From contig JAURGK010000001.1 of assembly GCA_030833845.1 (NCBI GenBank), positions 33,468 to 97,467 on the forward strand: a stretch of 64,000 bases of DNA, in the 5' to 3' direction. Below, one piece after another: positions 27,489 to 36,810 of the stretch; positions within the stretch are counted from its first letter, which is position 1; each line of letters opens with the position of its first letter. The position numbers and the translations under genes are program-made. This DNA is from Crocinitomicaceae bacterium (lineage in GTDB: Bacteria; Bacteroidota; Bacteroidia; Flavobacteriales_D; Crocinitomicaceae). Under the pieces are notes generated by a model. The model was not told the origin of the DNA, made no database searches, and was given only the letters and a program-made list of their open reading frames with translations.

Positions 27489-27543
27489 TTTCAAGACATT
27501 TTGACCGAAAGCCCTACTTTTTAAATGTCAAAATGTCTTGAAA
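27489..27543. repeat. 17-bp perfect inverted repeat upstream of clpB
   Basis: Arms TTTCAAGACATTTTGAC (27489-27505) and its exact complement (27527-27543) are separated by 21 bases. It lies 54 bases upstream of the clpB start and upstream of the RNA candidate at 27611. It could be an operator or a large hairpin; there is no T-run, so a terminator is unlikely. The inner GTCAAAA resembles the operator candidates at 55182 and 56553. Confidence 0.7.
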
Positions 27544-27610
27544 TAAGCAATTTGTAAAATTAACTGCTGTCAATGTAACCAAATGTTATTGCTCGTCGTT
27601 AAATCTAGTG

Positions 27611-27726
27611 TAAACAAGAATGTTCCGGGCAACGGACAAAAGATGTTCTTGCTACAGGCCGCATGGTGCACGCAAGAATTGTTTGTTGTTTGTTAGAGAG
27701 TCTCGCCTAGCGGGACTTTCTTTTTA
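27611..27726 (+). ncRNA. Candidate structured non-coding RNA
   Basis: The gap between clpB and the small lipoprotein (27436-27734) holds no gene but ends in a strong plus-strand terminator with no plus-strand gene before it. CAAGAA (27615-27620) can pair with TTCTTG (27646-27651), enclosing a TGTTCCG/CGGACA stem. Alternatively TTCTTGC (27646-27652) can pair with GCAAGAA (27672-27678), so two folds exclude each other. An outer TCTA/TAGA plus AAACAA/TTGTTT pairing would close the molecule. Size (about 115 bases) and shape would suit a 6S-like RNA, but I cannot confirm a family. The 5' end is a guess. Confidence 0.5.
27695..27726 (+). terminator. Orphan intrinsic terminator
   Basis: A 12-bp stem AGAGAGTCTCGC/GCGGGACTTTCT with two G-U pairs and loop CTA is followed by TTTTATT. 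It reads only in the plus direction; its reverse flank has no T-run. Confidence 0.8.
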
Positions 27727-27734
27727 TTAGGCAA

Positions 27735-27947
27735 TTAGTTCATGCATTCCATGACCTCTTCAAACCATTTAATCTTCTTTGCTTCTTGCATCTTTTCAGC
27801 TTTTTGCGCACAGGACTCCATTAAATCCTGGCTTTGGACTGCAACAGGCTTCAAGAGTTCATGAGCACATGAACAAGCAGATGGATCAGGAGCACTACAA
27901 CTCGATATGTGTAGCGCAAATAAGACTAAGAAAATCATTGCTTTCAT
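27735..27947 (-). CDS. Small cysteine-rich lipoprotein
   Basis: 70 residues with a signal peptide and lipobox ISSC. The mature part has the cysteine pattern CSCAHELL...ESCAQKAE...MECM and is otherwise helical and charged. The small lipoprotein at 45791 shares this plan (CECADQWL...KKCENM), so they look like distant paralogs. Function unknown. A perfect -7 element adjoins the start. Confidence 0.7.
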   Translation of the reverse strand: MKAMIFLVLFALHISSCSAPDPSACSCAHELLKPVAVQSQDLMESCAQKAEKMQEAKKIKWFEEVMECMN

Positions 27948-27951
27948 TTTT

Positions 27952-27959
27952 CAAAATTA
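27952..27959 (-). promoter_or_regulatory. -7 element for the small lipoprotein
   Basis: Reverse-strand TAATTTTG. The predicted start site is one base before the ATG at 27947. Confidence 0.55.
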
Positions 27960-27980
27960 AGCAATTCAAATGCTTTTTTG

Positions 27981-27988
27981 TATTTTCG
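27981..27988 (+). promoter_or_regulatory. Probable -7 element for the DUF6702 gene
   Basis: TATTTTCG, one mismatch to TAnnTTTG, puts the start site about 2 bases before the ATG at 27994. Confidence 0.4.
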
Positions 27989-27993
27989 TAGCA

Positions 27994-28527
27994 ATGCAAA
28001 AACGATTCTTTTTTCTTTTTTTCGTTTGCTCATTTATGGGCGGTGTTTCTGCACATGAATTCTATTTTGCCTATGCTGAATTGAGCTACAATGAATTCAC
28101 CAACAATTTAGAAGGCACCTTAATTTTTTCTACCCACGATCTTGAAAAAGCCATTGAACCCAATGGTTCTTTGATCGGGCTCTTCGATAAGCTCGACGAA
28201 AGCTCTCCGACGACTAGACTTATTGAGGCATACCTCAACGAACACTTTAAATTAAGCTACGGTTGCGCATTGGATTCCAATGCTGTTGATGTAATTTGTA
28301 TAAGTTCCTTTACATTAGAGGGGCTCGTAACACAGCTCAACGGGACCATTGAATGTTACATTTCTATGCCAGTTAATGCACTTTACGCCCCTGTTTACTG
28401 CCAATTCAATGCCTTGATGGAGCAGTTTCCCTTACAGCAAAACAAACTCACTTTTACTTACCGACAACATAAAGAAACGGTAAATTTTATAGCCATAGAT
28501 ACCCAACACACCTTAAAACTCCAATGA
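27994..28527 (+). CDS. DUF6702-like secreted protein
   Basis: 177 residues with a signal peptide ending near VSAHEF. After it, HEFYFAYAELSYNEFTNNLEGTLIFSTHDLEKAIE matches the Bacteroidota DUF6702 pattern (HKFY...I.YN...LE...K.F..DLE.A). The role is unknown; relatives often sit beside M1 peptidases, as here. The start was set at MQKRFF, next to the promoter-like TATTTTCG. Its stop overlaps the peptidase start. Confidence 0.78.
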   Translation: MQKRFFFLFFVCSFMGGVSAHEFYFAYAELSYNEFTNNLEGTLIFSTHDLEKAIEPNGSLIGLFDKLDESSPTTRLIEAYLNEHFKLSYGCALDSNAVDVICISSFTLEGLVTQLNGTIECYISMPVNALYAPVYCQFNALMEQFPLQQNKLTFTYRQHKETVNFIAIDTQHTLKLQ

Positions 28528-30824
28528 AAAAACATCTCTATTTGATCATTTTTGCCTTCGCAATCAGCTCCTTATCAGCACAAACTAAGTTTGCTCAACT
28601 TGGTCAAGAATTGCCTACGGCAAATGCATACCGAACCGCATCTGGCGCGCCTGGCCATGAGTATTACCAACAAAAAGCGGATTACAAAATGGACATTGTC
28701 CTCGACGACGAAAAACAACGCATTGATGGCTTCGAAACCATTACCTATACCAACAACTCTCCAGATCAGCTCGATTACCTTTGGCTTCAGCTCGATCAAA
28801 ACCTATTTGATGAACAATCCGACACCAAGCTCATAGAGATTGAGCATATGGAAAATTTCAAAAGTGTTGGCGATCTGAGAAAAAGAGATTTCAAGTATGA
28901 TGGCGGGTTCAAGATTGAACAAATAACCAATACGAGTGGCCAAGCCATGAAATATTTCATTAATAAAACAATGCTCCGTATTGATTTGGCCAAGCCACTG
29001 ATGCCGGGGCAAAACATTTCGTTTCAAGTTAAATGGTGGTATAATATCAATGACCGCATGCAAGTTGGCGGCCGTTCGGGCTATGAATATTTTGATATCG
29101 ATCAGAATTATCTTTATACCATTGCACAATTTTTTCCGCGCATGTGTGTCTACAATGATGTAACGGGATGGCAAAACAAACAATTTTTGGGAAGAGGAGA
29201 GTTTACCTTGCCCTTTGGAGATTATATAGTAAATATTACTGTACCCGCCGACCACATTGTTGGAGCCACTGGTGAATGCCAAAATTATGCAACGGTTTTG
29301 ACTGCCGAGCAACGCAAGCGCTACGAAATGGCAAAAAAGTCAGATTCACCAGTACTCATCATTACACAACAAGAGGCCGAAGCAGCAGAAAAAGAACATG
29401 CTCAAAAAACCAAAACTTGGACCTACAAAGCTACCAATGTTCGGGATTTTGCATTTGCAAGTTCTCGTAAGTTTATATGGGATGCCCAAAAACAAACCGT
29501 TGGCAATAAGGATATTCTATGCATGAGTTATTATCCTAAAGAAGGTAACCCGCTTTGGGAAAGATATTCCACTAAATTGGTGGCGCATACCATTAAAACG
29601 TATTCAAAATATACCATCGACTACCCTTATCCGGTTGCCATTTCGGTGCATTCCAAATGGATCGGTATGGAGTACCCAATGATTTGCTTCAATGGTGGCC
29701 GCCCAGAAGCAGATGGCACCTATTCGGAAGGTGAAAAATATGGCATGTGGGGCGTAATCATTCATGAAGTTGGACATAACTTTTTTCCGATGATCATTAA
29801 TTCAGATGAGCGCCAATGGACTTGGATGGACGAGGGCTTGAATACCTTTGTACAATACCTCACCGAACAAGAGTGGGAAAGGGATTATCCTAGCAGAAGG
29901 GGGCCTGCCTATCTGATTGCAGATTACATGCGTGGTGATGTCAATGGCATTTCACCTATCATGACCAATTCCGAGTCTATCAAACAATTTGGAAACAATG
30001 CTTACGGCAAACCAGCAACAGCACTGAACATTTTACGTGAAACGGTGATGGGCCGCGAATTATTTGATTTCGCATTTAAAACATACTGCCAACGCTGGGC
30101 ATTCAAACACCCAACTCCTGCTGATTTTTTCCGCACTATGGAAGACGCCTCAGCTGTTGATTTAGACTGGTTTTGGAGAGGATGGTTTTATACCACAGAG
30201 CATGTAGATATAGCGCTAACTGATGTGAAATGGTTTGAACTCAATACACAAAACCCCAATTTAGAAAAGGATTTTTTACAAAAACAAGACGCCGGAAAAG
30301 ATGTGTTTATTGGAGCCACGCGCAACAAGACGGCAATCGAGCAAACTATCAACGAAAAAGATCCTCAAATTGACGATTTTTATGCCAAGCGCAATATCTA
30401 TAAGGTAGATACCCTAGATCAACAAGCCTATCAAAAGTTTTTAAGCAATGCCAAAGCAGAAGACCAACAGTACCTTGCCTCTAGTAAAGAGATCTACGAA
30501 TTGAGCTTTGAGAATATCGGTGGACTCGTAATGCCACTTATTATTGAAGTAACCTTCGTTGACGGAACTAAAAAGGTTGAACGCATTCCTGCGGAAATTT
30601 GGCGAATTCAAGAACAAAAGGTGAGTAAGGTGTTTATTTACGACCAGCCAGTGGTCTCTTTTAGATTGGATCCCTTCTTGGAAACTGCCGATACCGATTT
30701 AGATAACAACACTTGGCCACCAAAAATGCAGCCTACCCGCTATCAACTCTACAAGCAAGAACAAATTCGTGAAAACCCGATGCAACGCCAACAGCGCCTA
30801 GAGAAACTAGAAAACGGAAATTAA
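28524..30824 (+). CDS. Secreted M1-family metallopeptidase
   Basis: 766-residue zinc aminopeptidase-like protein with a signal peptide (cleavage near LSAQT). The HEVGH zinc motif is near residues 414-418, with the third ligand in WMDEGLN about 20 residues on, and a GMEYP segment precedes it. The helical C-terminal part ends in an Arg/Gln-rich tail. It acts in the periplasm or outside the cell; the peptide substrate is unknown. Coupled by ATGA to the DUF6702 gene. Confidence 0.92.
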   Translation: MKKHLYLIIFAFAISSLSAQTKFAQLGQELPTANAYRTASGAPGHEYYQQKADYKMDIVLDDEKQRIDGFETITYTNNSPDQLDYLWLQLDQNLFDEQSDTKLIEIEHMENFKSVGDLRKRDFKYDGGFKIEQITNTSGQAMKYFINKTMLRIDLAKPLMPGQNISFQVKWWYNINDRMQVGGRSGYEYFDIDQNYLYTIAQFFPRMCVYNDVTGWQNKQFLGRGEFTLPFGDYIVNITVPADHIVGATGECQNYATVLTAEQRKRYEMAKKSDSPVLIITQQEAEAAEKEHAQKTKTWTYKATNVRDFAFASSRKFIWDAQKQTVGNKDILCMSYYPKEGNPLWERYSTKLVAHTIKTYSKYTIDYPYPVAISVHSKWIGMEYPMICFNGGRPEADGTYSEGEKYGMWGVIIHEVGHNFFPMIINSDERQWTWMDEGLNTFVQYLTEQEWERDYPSRRGPAYLIADYMRGDVNGISPIMTNSESIKQFGNNAYGKPATALNILRETVMGRELFDFAFKTYCQRWAFKHPTPADFFRTMEDASAVDLDWFWRGWFYTTEHVDIALTDVKWFELNTQNPNLEKDFLQKQDAGKDVFIGATRNKTAIEQTINEKDPQIDDFYAKRNIYKVDTLDQQAYQKFLSNAKAEDQQYLASSKEIYELSFENIGGLVMPLIIEVTFVDGTKKVERIPAEIWRIQEQKVSKVFIYDQPVVSFRLDPFLETADTDLDNNTWPPKMQPTRYQLYKQEQIRENPMQRQQRLEKLENGN

Positions 30825-32375
30825 TTACTGTTTTTGAAAGCCAACCAGCTCTTGGTAATGTAACGATTTAATGAGGTAATAGTAGGTTCCTGTGGCCAAG
30901 TTATGCACCTCAAAAGAAAGATTTTGTTCGCCTTGAATTAAATGCTGATCTAGCACTTTGGCCTGCACCCTTCCCTGTTGATCAATCAAGAATATTTCAT
31001 AGCGCTCTGATTGTGCCATGAATTTTAAATGATGCTGCCCCAAGCTTGGATTTGGATAGACCAACGCCCCTTGAGAATTTGATGGGTCTTTTTCCAAAAT
31101 GGAGTTGGTGCAGCCCTGTAGTAAATCGTAATAAGTAATATTTTGTTCAAATAAAGACTGAATCACATTGGGGTCTACTTCGAACCAATCCTTCAAAATA
31201 CTTGCATAGATGTCTCGAAAGTCAATTTGCATATCAATACCTGCTTGATTATTGACCTGATTGGCTATCACTGGATTGGAGCCAACGATTCCATTTGATA
31301 TACACGAACCAAACATGAGCAGCGGTGCAGCGTCACCGTGATCGGTACCAAAACTTCCATTGCTTGCCACCTGTCTTCCAAACTCCGAAAAAGTAAATCC
31401 TGCTACACGTTGCTCTAAACCCAAGAGTTGCAAATCATGTTGAAAGGCAGAAACAGCATCCGAAATACGCAAAAGCAAATCGGCGTGTACTCCCTCACTT
31501 ACATTATTTTGATCTACTTGGGCGTCGTGGGTATCAAAGCCACCCACATTCAAGATATAGACCTTGGTTTTTAGTCCGCCTGAAATCATCTGCGCAACGT
31601 ATTTCAATTGAACAGCCAGTGGATTATTAGGGTCATATAAATTAGACAATGAATTACCCGAACTAGCCGCACCACTGATTTGTTGACCATATTCATTGGT
31701 CTGATTGATCAAGGTTGAAATATATTCAATCTGCCCACCGTAATACGTGCCATCATTGGTCACCGAGGTGAGTAATAAATTGGAGGCGTTGAACGGATTA
31801 GAGACCGTATGGCTGAAATTACCCATCAAGCCCTGACAAGTGGTAGAAACCTCAGAACCTAAAGAAATGGCAAATGGATCAGGATAATCCACGTTTGGAT
31901 AATCATCTGGAAAATTAGGATAGGCACTGTCAAAATAACGGCCCAACCAACCGCTTGTTTGATTGATATCCAGTGCTCCTGTTGTCCAGATATCCATTGA
32001 TCTAAAATGAGATCTATTGGCTTGCGGGTATCCCACATTTTGAATTACACTGAGTTTGCCCTCGTTAAATAAGGTCTGCATTCCTGTCATTTTAGGATGT
32101 AGCCCAACAGCAGGGGTAAGTGGTAGAATTTGATTTTCAGGAATTAAGATATTGGCGCGCTGTACCATGAGTTCACTGTATTGATCGGTTGGAAAAACCA
32201 TATTCAACCCATCATTACCGCCATTCATTCGTATGATGACCAACACCTTGTCTTCGGCACTCTTTGGCACGTCAAACAACTTTTTTGCTACGGCTTGCAT
32301 AGAAAGCCCGTTTTGTACAAATGGTAAGGAAAGGCTTGCAAGGGCCCCATTCTTTAGGAAGGATCTTCTTTTCAT
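30825..32375 (-). CDS. DUF1501 protein with T9SS sorting domain
   Basis: 516 residues. A twin-Arg-like leader, KRRSFLKNGALASLSLPFV, opens the protein. The DUF1501 (sulfatase-like) core has MNGGNDGLN and FTFSEFGRQVASNGSFGTDHGDAAP. The C-terminal about 80 residues, starting at VYPNPS, form a type A T9SS sorting domain, so it is exported to the cell surface. DUF1501 proteins regularly pair with DUF1800 proteins, as here; the joint role is unknown. The start was set at MKRRSF, whose ATG shares one base with the upstream stop. Confidence 0.92.
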   Translation of the reverse strand: MKRRSFLKNGALASLSLPFVQNGLSMQAVAKKLFDVPKSAEDKVLVIIRMNGGNDGLNMVFPTDQYSELMVQRANILIPENQILPLTPAVGLHPKMTGMQTLFNEGKLSVIQNVGYPQANRSHFRSMDIWTTGALDINQTSGWLGRYFDSAYPNFPDDYPNVDYPDPFAISLGSEVSTTCQGLMGNFSHTVSNPFNASNLLLTSVTNDGTYYGGQIEYISTLINQTNEYGQQISGAASSGNSLSNLYDPNNPLAVQLKYVAQMISGGLKTKVYILNVGGFDTHDAQVDQNNVSEGVHADLLLRISDAVSAFQHDLQLLGLEQRVAGFTFSEFGRQVASNGSFGTDHGDAAPLLMFGSCISNGIVGSNPVIANQVNNQAGIDMQIDFRDIYASILKDWFEVDPNVIQSLFEQNITYYDLLQGCTNSILEKDPSNSQGALVYPNPSLGQHHLKFMAQSERYEIFLIDQQGRVQAKVLDQHLIQGEQNLSFEVHNLATGTYYYLIKSLHYQELVGFQKQ

Positions 32376-33949
32376 TAGCAAACGTGAAATTGAGGCATTT
32401 TAAACATAACATTCAATACGGCCTGCATGCGCGATTCTACAGGTGTATAAAAAACTGGGTTGGTCGGATCTGACAGATAGTCGTTGTATTGAATAGTCCA
32501 TTCAAAATCAGGCAGCCCGTTGGTGAGGATATTTTTAATCAACAATTTATCTGCAGCCGGAATGTCTTTTGGGAATAATACCAAACATAAATCATCTATC
32601 ACTTGAGGTGCTGAATATGGAACGGACAAACCATTGAGCAAATCCAGGACTTGAATTTTAAAAACATTACCATTGACATTATAAAGGTTGGATGTCAAAA
32701 GGTTTGCCACATCGAAGCGCTTTTTGATGTATGTTGAGTTGATCCAAAGTCTATAAAAGGCAGGGGCTTGGTAATAGGCAGTCCAACCCGCAACGCTTGG
32801 TGGCGCAGCATAGGCCTGCCCCATTTGATCTGCCAAACCATACATTGACAAATATATTTGATAGGTAGATTGTAAATCAAAGTTGGCTGTGGTCTCAGAA
32901 GTATTGAGCATGGTAAGCAGCATTTCTAAGGGCGACTTAATAATAGCGCCTCGCATGGAAATGTCATAAAAATGTTCACTGCTCAATAATTCGATGAGTA
33001 CAGGGGCAATTTCGAAATTATTCGCAGCAAAGGTTTGAGCCATATCGGCAATAACATTTTGCTCTACCCATGGCGTGATTTCATAATTGACAAAATACCT
33101 ATACAATTTCCTACAGATAGCTAGAGCTGTATCATTCTGATTAAAAACCACATCTATGTAATCGGCGTATTCCATAACACCATTGCCCGTAATGGATTGA
33201 TTGGCAAAATGGTAAGAAAGTGTTTTTGTTGTGTTATCGTGCAGTATGGGCATAAAAGTGCTCGTCACTTGATTCAACGTGGCACTGCGCACGCCTTGGA
33301 CTATGTTGCCTGTAAAAATTTTAGCAGCTGCAGCTACATCTTGTTCTGTAAAAGTACTGTAGTCTCCAGCTGCTAACTGAGGCCCTTTTCCAACGGTAAA
33401 GAGTTCAAGAAGTTCACGGCCGTAGTTTTCATTGGGAGAATAAACAGTGTTGGTTGAACCATTTAAAAACAAAAGCATGCATGGATCAACGCTCACATCC
33501 TTGACCAATTGTTTGACGTTGCCTAAAGCATGCTGCCGCAATAATTGTAAGTATTGATACATCGCTCGCGCATCTCCAGAGCTTGTAACACCAAAATGAT
33601 TTTGCCAAAAAAACAGCATTTTTTCGGTCAAGGTTAGATTTTCCTGATTTAGATTTTTAGCAATCCAAGCCCCTAAAGATTTCATTCGCGCACCTTCTGT
33701 TTGCTGATTTGCGGTGTTATCTTGAGGATACACTGCATTGACCCATGTTTCACCTAAATTGACAATTTGTTCGGCGGTATCATAGGCCAAAGGATCATCA
33801 GTCAAGCTAGGGCTAAATAATTGATTGACACTTGTTGCCATCCCGGCATTAACTGCATCTTCTATTTCTTGAAAAGTTGCACCAAAAGTGCAGCGCCTGA
33901 GTAAATGTGCTGCCTCAACAGCTGTCCACGGACCAGAATAAGGAGTCAT
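32375..33949 (-). CDS. DUF1800 protein
   Basis: 524 residues of the DUF1800 family: AAHLLRRCTFGAT near the start, MLFFWQNHFG, NYGRELLELFTVG and FRRR-like FYDISMRGAIIKSPLEMLLTML. It contains no obvious signal peptide from this start, so a longer N-terminus with a non-ATG start is possible. It is the upstream partner of the DUF1501 gene, overlapping it by one base (TAATG), and the two are surely co-translated. Biochemical role unknown. Confidence 0.9.
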   Translation of the reverse strand: MTPYSGPWTAVEAAHLLRRCTFGATFQEIEDAVNAGMATSVNQLFSPSLTDDPLAYDTAEQIVNLGETWVNAVYPQDNTANQQTEGARMKSLGAWIAKNLNQENLTLTEKMLFFWQNHFGVTSSGDARAMYQYLQLLRQHALGNVKQLVKDVSVDPCMLLFLNGSTNTVYSPNENYGRELLELFTVGKGPQLAAGDYSTFTEQDVAAAAKIFTGNIVQGVRSATLNQVTSTFMPILHDNTTKTLSYHFANQSITGNGVMEYADYIDVVFNQNDTALAICRKLYRYFVNYEITPWVEQNVIADMAQTFAANNFEIAPVLIELLSSEHFYDISMRGAIIKSPLEMLLTMLNTSETTANFDLQSTYQIYLSMYGLADQMGQAYAAPPSVAGWTAYYQAPAFYRLWINSTYIKKRFDVANLLTSNLYNVNGNVFKIQVLDLLNGLSVPYSAPQVIDDLCLVLFPKDIPAADKLLIKNILTNGLPDFEWTIQYNDYLSDPTNPVFYTPVESRMQAVLNVMFKMPQFHVC

Positions 33950-34040
33950 TGTCAGAGAATTTTACTTACAAATTACAATTTTTTAAGTAGAAAGCAACCG
34001 ATGGGCGCAAAATTCGTTCTAAAATCATGAAAATTTAATT

Positions 34041-34048
34041 TAAATTTG
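34041..34048 (+). promoter_or_regulatory. -7 element for the glycine-rich T9SS protein
   Basis: TAAATTTG. The predicted leader is about 22 bases before the ATG at 34074. Confidence 0.55.
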
Positions 34049-34073
34049 TTCACCTACATTAACCTACACAGAT

Positions 34074-36797
34074 ATGATTAAGAAGATTATCTTCTCATTG
34101 CTTTCGTTATTCTCCTTACCGCTTTTTGCTCAGCAATCCGTAACTTTCAATTATACTGGTGCTATTCAGACTTGGACAGTACCACCTTGCGTTTATAACA
34201 TTCAAGTAGATGTTCGCGGTGCCAAAGGGGGCGGAGTATTAGCTCAACCCTTTGTTGGTTCAGGCCAAGGAGGCAATGGCGCACGTGTGCAACACCCAAG
34301 CATTGCCGTAACTCCAGGCCAAGTTTTGGAAATTAGAGTTGGTGGATGTCCAACGGGGCCAACCGGAGGCTGGAATGGAGGTGGAAACGGCCAACCTAGC
34401 CCTAATGTACAAAACGAATCTAAGGGTGGCGGTGGTGCCTCTGATATTCGCATTTCCCCTTTTGCCATGAATAACCGCATTGTTGTGGCGGGCGGTGGCG
34501 GCGGAAGAGCCGGCGGCTCCGGGCAAACGAATTACCAAGCCACAGGAGGCCAAGGTGGATGCACCACGGGCCAAACTGGAACAGGATCTCCATTTACAGG
34601 AACAGGTGGCGGTGGTGGAACTCAATTTTCGGGTGGTAATGGCGGCCCACCTTGGGGCGGAGGGCAACCCGGAACTTCAGGTACGATTGGTAATGGCGGC
34701 AATGGTGGGTTTTACACATCGGCTTCAGGCGGCGGTGGCGGCGGCGGCTACTTCGGTGGCGGCGGCGGCGGCGGCGATAATTGCTGTACTGGTGCCAATG
34801 GCGGCGGCGGCGGCGGCGGCGGTTCGAGTTTTTACCCAGCTGGCGGCACGTGTACTCAAGGATTCCAAACAGGCCATGGACAAGTGGTCATTACCTACAC
34901 TGCAGGTTCTACGATGGTAACTGTTGCGAACAACGGCCCTTACTGTGTTGGCGATCAAATCAACCTTACAGCTACAACTGGTGCTCCTGCCTACACTTGG
35001 ACGGGGCCGAATAATTTCAACTCTACTTTGCAAAACCCGAGCATCCCGAATGCCACAGCTGCAATGGCGGGAACTTATACCCTTACCTATGATGCTGGTG
35101 GATGTATCTCTACGGCGGTAACGAATGTTGTTGTGAATACCCCTACTTTACCAACGTTCAATCAAATCAATCCGATTTGTGAAGACGCCACACCTCCAAA
35201 TTTGCCAGCCAGCTCAACCAATAACCCAAGTATCGCTGGCACCTGGAACCCTGCAGCAATCAATACTTCAACCGCAGGTACCTTTACCTACACCTTTACA
35301 CCGAATGCTGGAATTTGCGCTACGCAAAACACCATGGATATCATTATTGTGGCCAATGAACAAGCCACATTCAATCAAATCCCTGATTTGTGTATCAATG
35401 ATGCTGCACCTGCTTTCTCAAATACCTCAACCAATACCTACCCATACACGGGAACTTGGTCACCGGCAACGATCAGTACGGCCAATGCAGGTACGTTTAC
35501 CTACACCTTTACACCAAATCCAGGAGAATGTGCTTTCCCAGCAACGATGGACATTGTGGTACACGCACTCACGACCCCACAATTCAATCCCATGGGGCAA
35601 ATTTGTCAGTACATGACCAACGTTGTGATTCCAACTACGGCAATCAATACAAGTAGTTATTTAGGTGGGCCACTCATTACAGGCGCATGGAATAGTCCAA
35701 CAGTCATTACTGCTGCGCCAGGGACAGTGAATTATACTTTCACTCCAGATCCAAATCAATGTGCCTCCCCGGTTACAATTCCAATTACTGTTGATCCATT
35801 GATCATCCCTCAATTTACCCAAATACCACAACTGTGCCAAGACGAGGCCAACCCTATTTTCCCGACAACATCCAACAATGTACCTGGAATCACCGGATCT
35901 TGGACACCTCCAACCATTGATACTTCCATACCTAGCATAACCACTCATACCTTCTTCCCAGACCCAGGGCAATGTGGTGATACCATTGATATGGTTGTCA
36001 CCATTGTACCTGCCGTACCTCCAGTATTTGTAGCCGATACACTTTCTGGTTGTAATCCACTCTTGGTAAACCTGAGCACCATTGGAGTGGTTCAAGGTGC
36101 AGTATATACATGGTTCTGGAACGGAAATCAAATAGGGCAAGGAAGTAATCTTTCTTACACTTTTGATGCGAGTGGTTACCATGACATCACGCTCGAATAC
36201 AACCTACTAGGCTGTATTGAAACGACCACCTATAATGATTACATATATATGGAGAGTTATCCGGATGCATCTTTTGCGGCGCTTCCAGGTGCACTCACTG
36301 AAGGCACCATGCCAATTCAATTTGTAAATAATTCAGTTGGAGCCATCAGCTATGTTTGGGATTTCGATGACAATACAAGCAGTACTGAAGTGAATCCTAA
36401 TCATATGTACGTTGGAGTGACAGACAACCTATTAGTAACGCTAACAGCTTATACTTCTTTAGGTTGCTCGGATGAATATCAGCTAAATTTACCAGTTATT
36501 GCCGAACCTATCTATTACGTACCAAATACCTTTACCCCAGACGAAGACGAGCACAACCAAACATGGCAAGCTGTGTTCACCACAGGTTTTGACCCCCACG
36601 CCTTTCATTTGGCAGTTTTCAACAGATGGGGAGAAGTTATTTGGGAAACGCACGATGCATCACAAGCCTGGGACGGTACTTACGGTCTGGATGGAACCAA
36701 AGTTCCAACAGGAATGTATACTTGGAAATTACAATTCGAAACTAAAGAAAATGACTATCGCAAAATAGTGACCGGTCATTTAAATCTTATCAGATAA
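34074..36797 (+). CDS. T9SS surface protein with ALK/LTK-type glycine-rich domain
   Basis: 907 residues. A signal peptide ends near LFAQQ. Residues about 20-280 are a glycine-rich domain with NIVVAGGGGGRAGG-like and poly-Gly segments between short beta strands, resembling the ALK/LTK glycine-rich domain (PF12810). An Ig-like domain follows (280-360), then four about 70-residue repeats with the pattern FNQI..C...GTW.P..I...GTFTYTFTP..G.C. A PKD-like domain comes next (WDFDDNTSSTEVNPNH), and last a type B (gliding-motility-type) T9SS sorting domain starting at YVPNTFTPD. It is likely exported as an adhesin or matrix protein. The poly-Gly part is coded by a GGC repeat tract. Confidence 0.88.
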   Translation: MIKKIIFSLLSLFSLPLFAQQSVTFNYTGAIQTWTVPPCVYNIQVDVRGAKGGGVLAQPFVGSGQGGNGARVQHPSIAVTPGQVLEIRVGGCPTGPTGGWNGGGNGQPSPNVQNESKGGGGASDIRISPFAMNNRIVVAGGGGGRAGGSGQTNYQATGGQGGCTTGQTGTGSPFTGTGGGGGTQFSGGNGGPPWGGGQPGTSGTIGNGGNGGFYTSASGGGGGGGYFGGGGGGGDNCCTGANGGGGGGGGSSFYPAGGTCTQGFQTGHGQVVITYTAGSTMVTVANNGPYCVGDQINLTATTGAPAYTWTGPNNFNSTLQNPSIPNATAAMAGTYTLTYDAGGCISTAVTNVVVNTPTLPTFNQINPICEDATPPNLPASSTNNPSIAGTWNPAAINTSTAGTFTYTFTPNAGICATQNTMDIIIVANEQATFNQIPDLCINDAAPAFSNTSTNTYPYTGTWSPATISTANAGTFTYTFTPNPGECAFPATMDIVVHALTTPQFNPMGQICQYMTNVVIPTTAINTSSYLGGPLITGAWNSPTVITAAPGTVNYTFTPDPNQCASPVTIPITVDPLIIPQFTQIPQLCQDEANPIFPTTSNNVPGITGSWTPPTIDTSIPSITTHTFFPDPGQCGDTIDMVVTIVPAVPPVFVADTLSGCNPLLVNLSTIGVVQGAVYTWFWNGNQIGQGSNLSYTFDASGYHDITLEYNLLGCIETTTYNDYIYMESYPDASFAALPGALTEGTMPIQFVNNSVGAISYVWDFDDNTSSTEVNPNHMYVGVTDNLLVTLTAYTSLGCSDEYQLNLPVIAEPIYYVPNTFTPDEDEHNQTWQAVFTTGFDPHAFHLAVFNRWGEVIWETHDASQAWDGTYGLDGTKVPTGMYTWKLQFETKENDYRKIVTGHLNLIR
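34729..34822 (+). repeat. In-frame GGC microsatellite
   Basis: Three runs of GGC/GGT triplets, the longest eight or more, code for poly-glycine inside the glycine-rich domain. They are prone to slippage in units of three. Confidence 0.85.
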
Positions 36798-36810
36798 GAT
36801 CTTCTAAAAA

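Noticed and set aside
33950..34073. Promoter for the DUF1800-DUF1501 pair
   Set aside because: A CAAATTAC stretch lies upstream but does not match the reverse of TAnnTTTG, and no other signal was convincing.
34260..34920. Long open frames on both strands across the glycine-rich gene
   Set aside because: They are frame shadows of the GGC-rich coding sequence (poly-Ala or Pro/Gly readings) without starts or conserved motifs.
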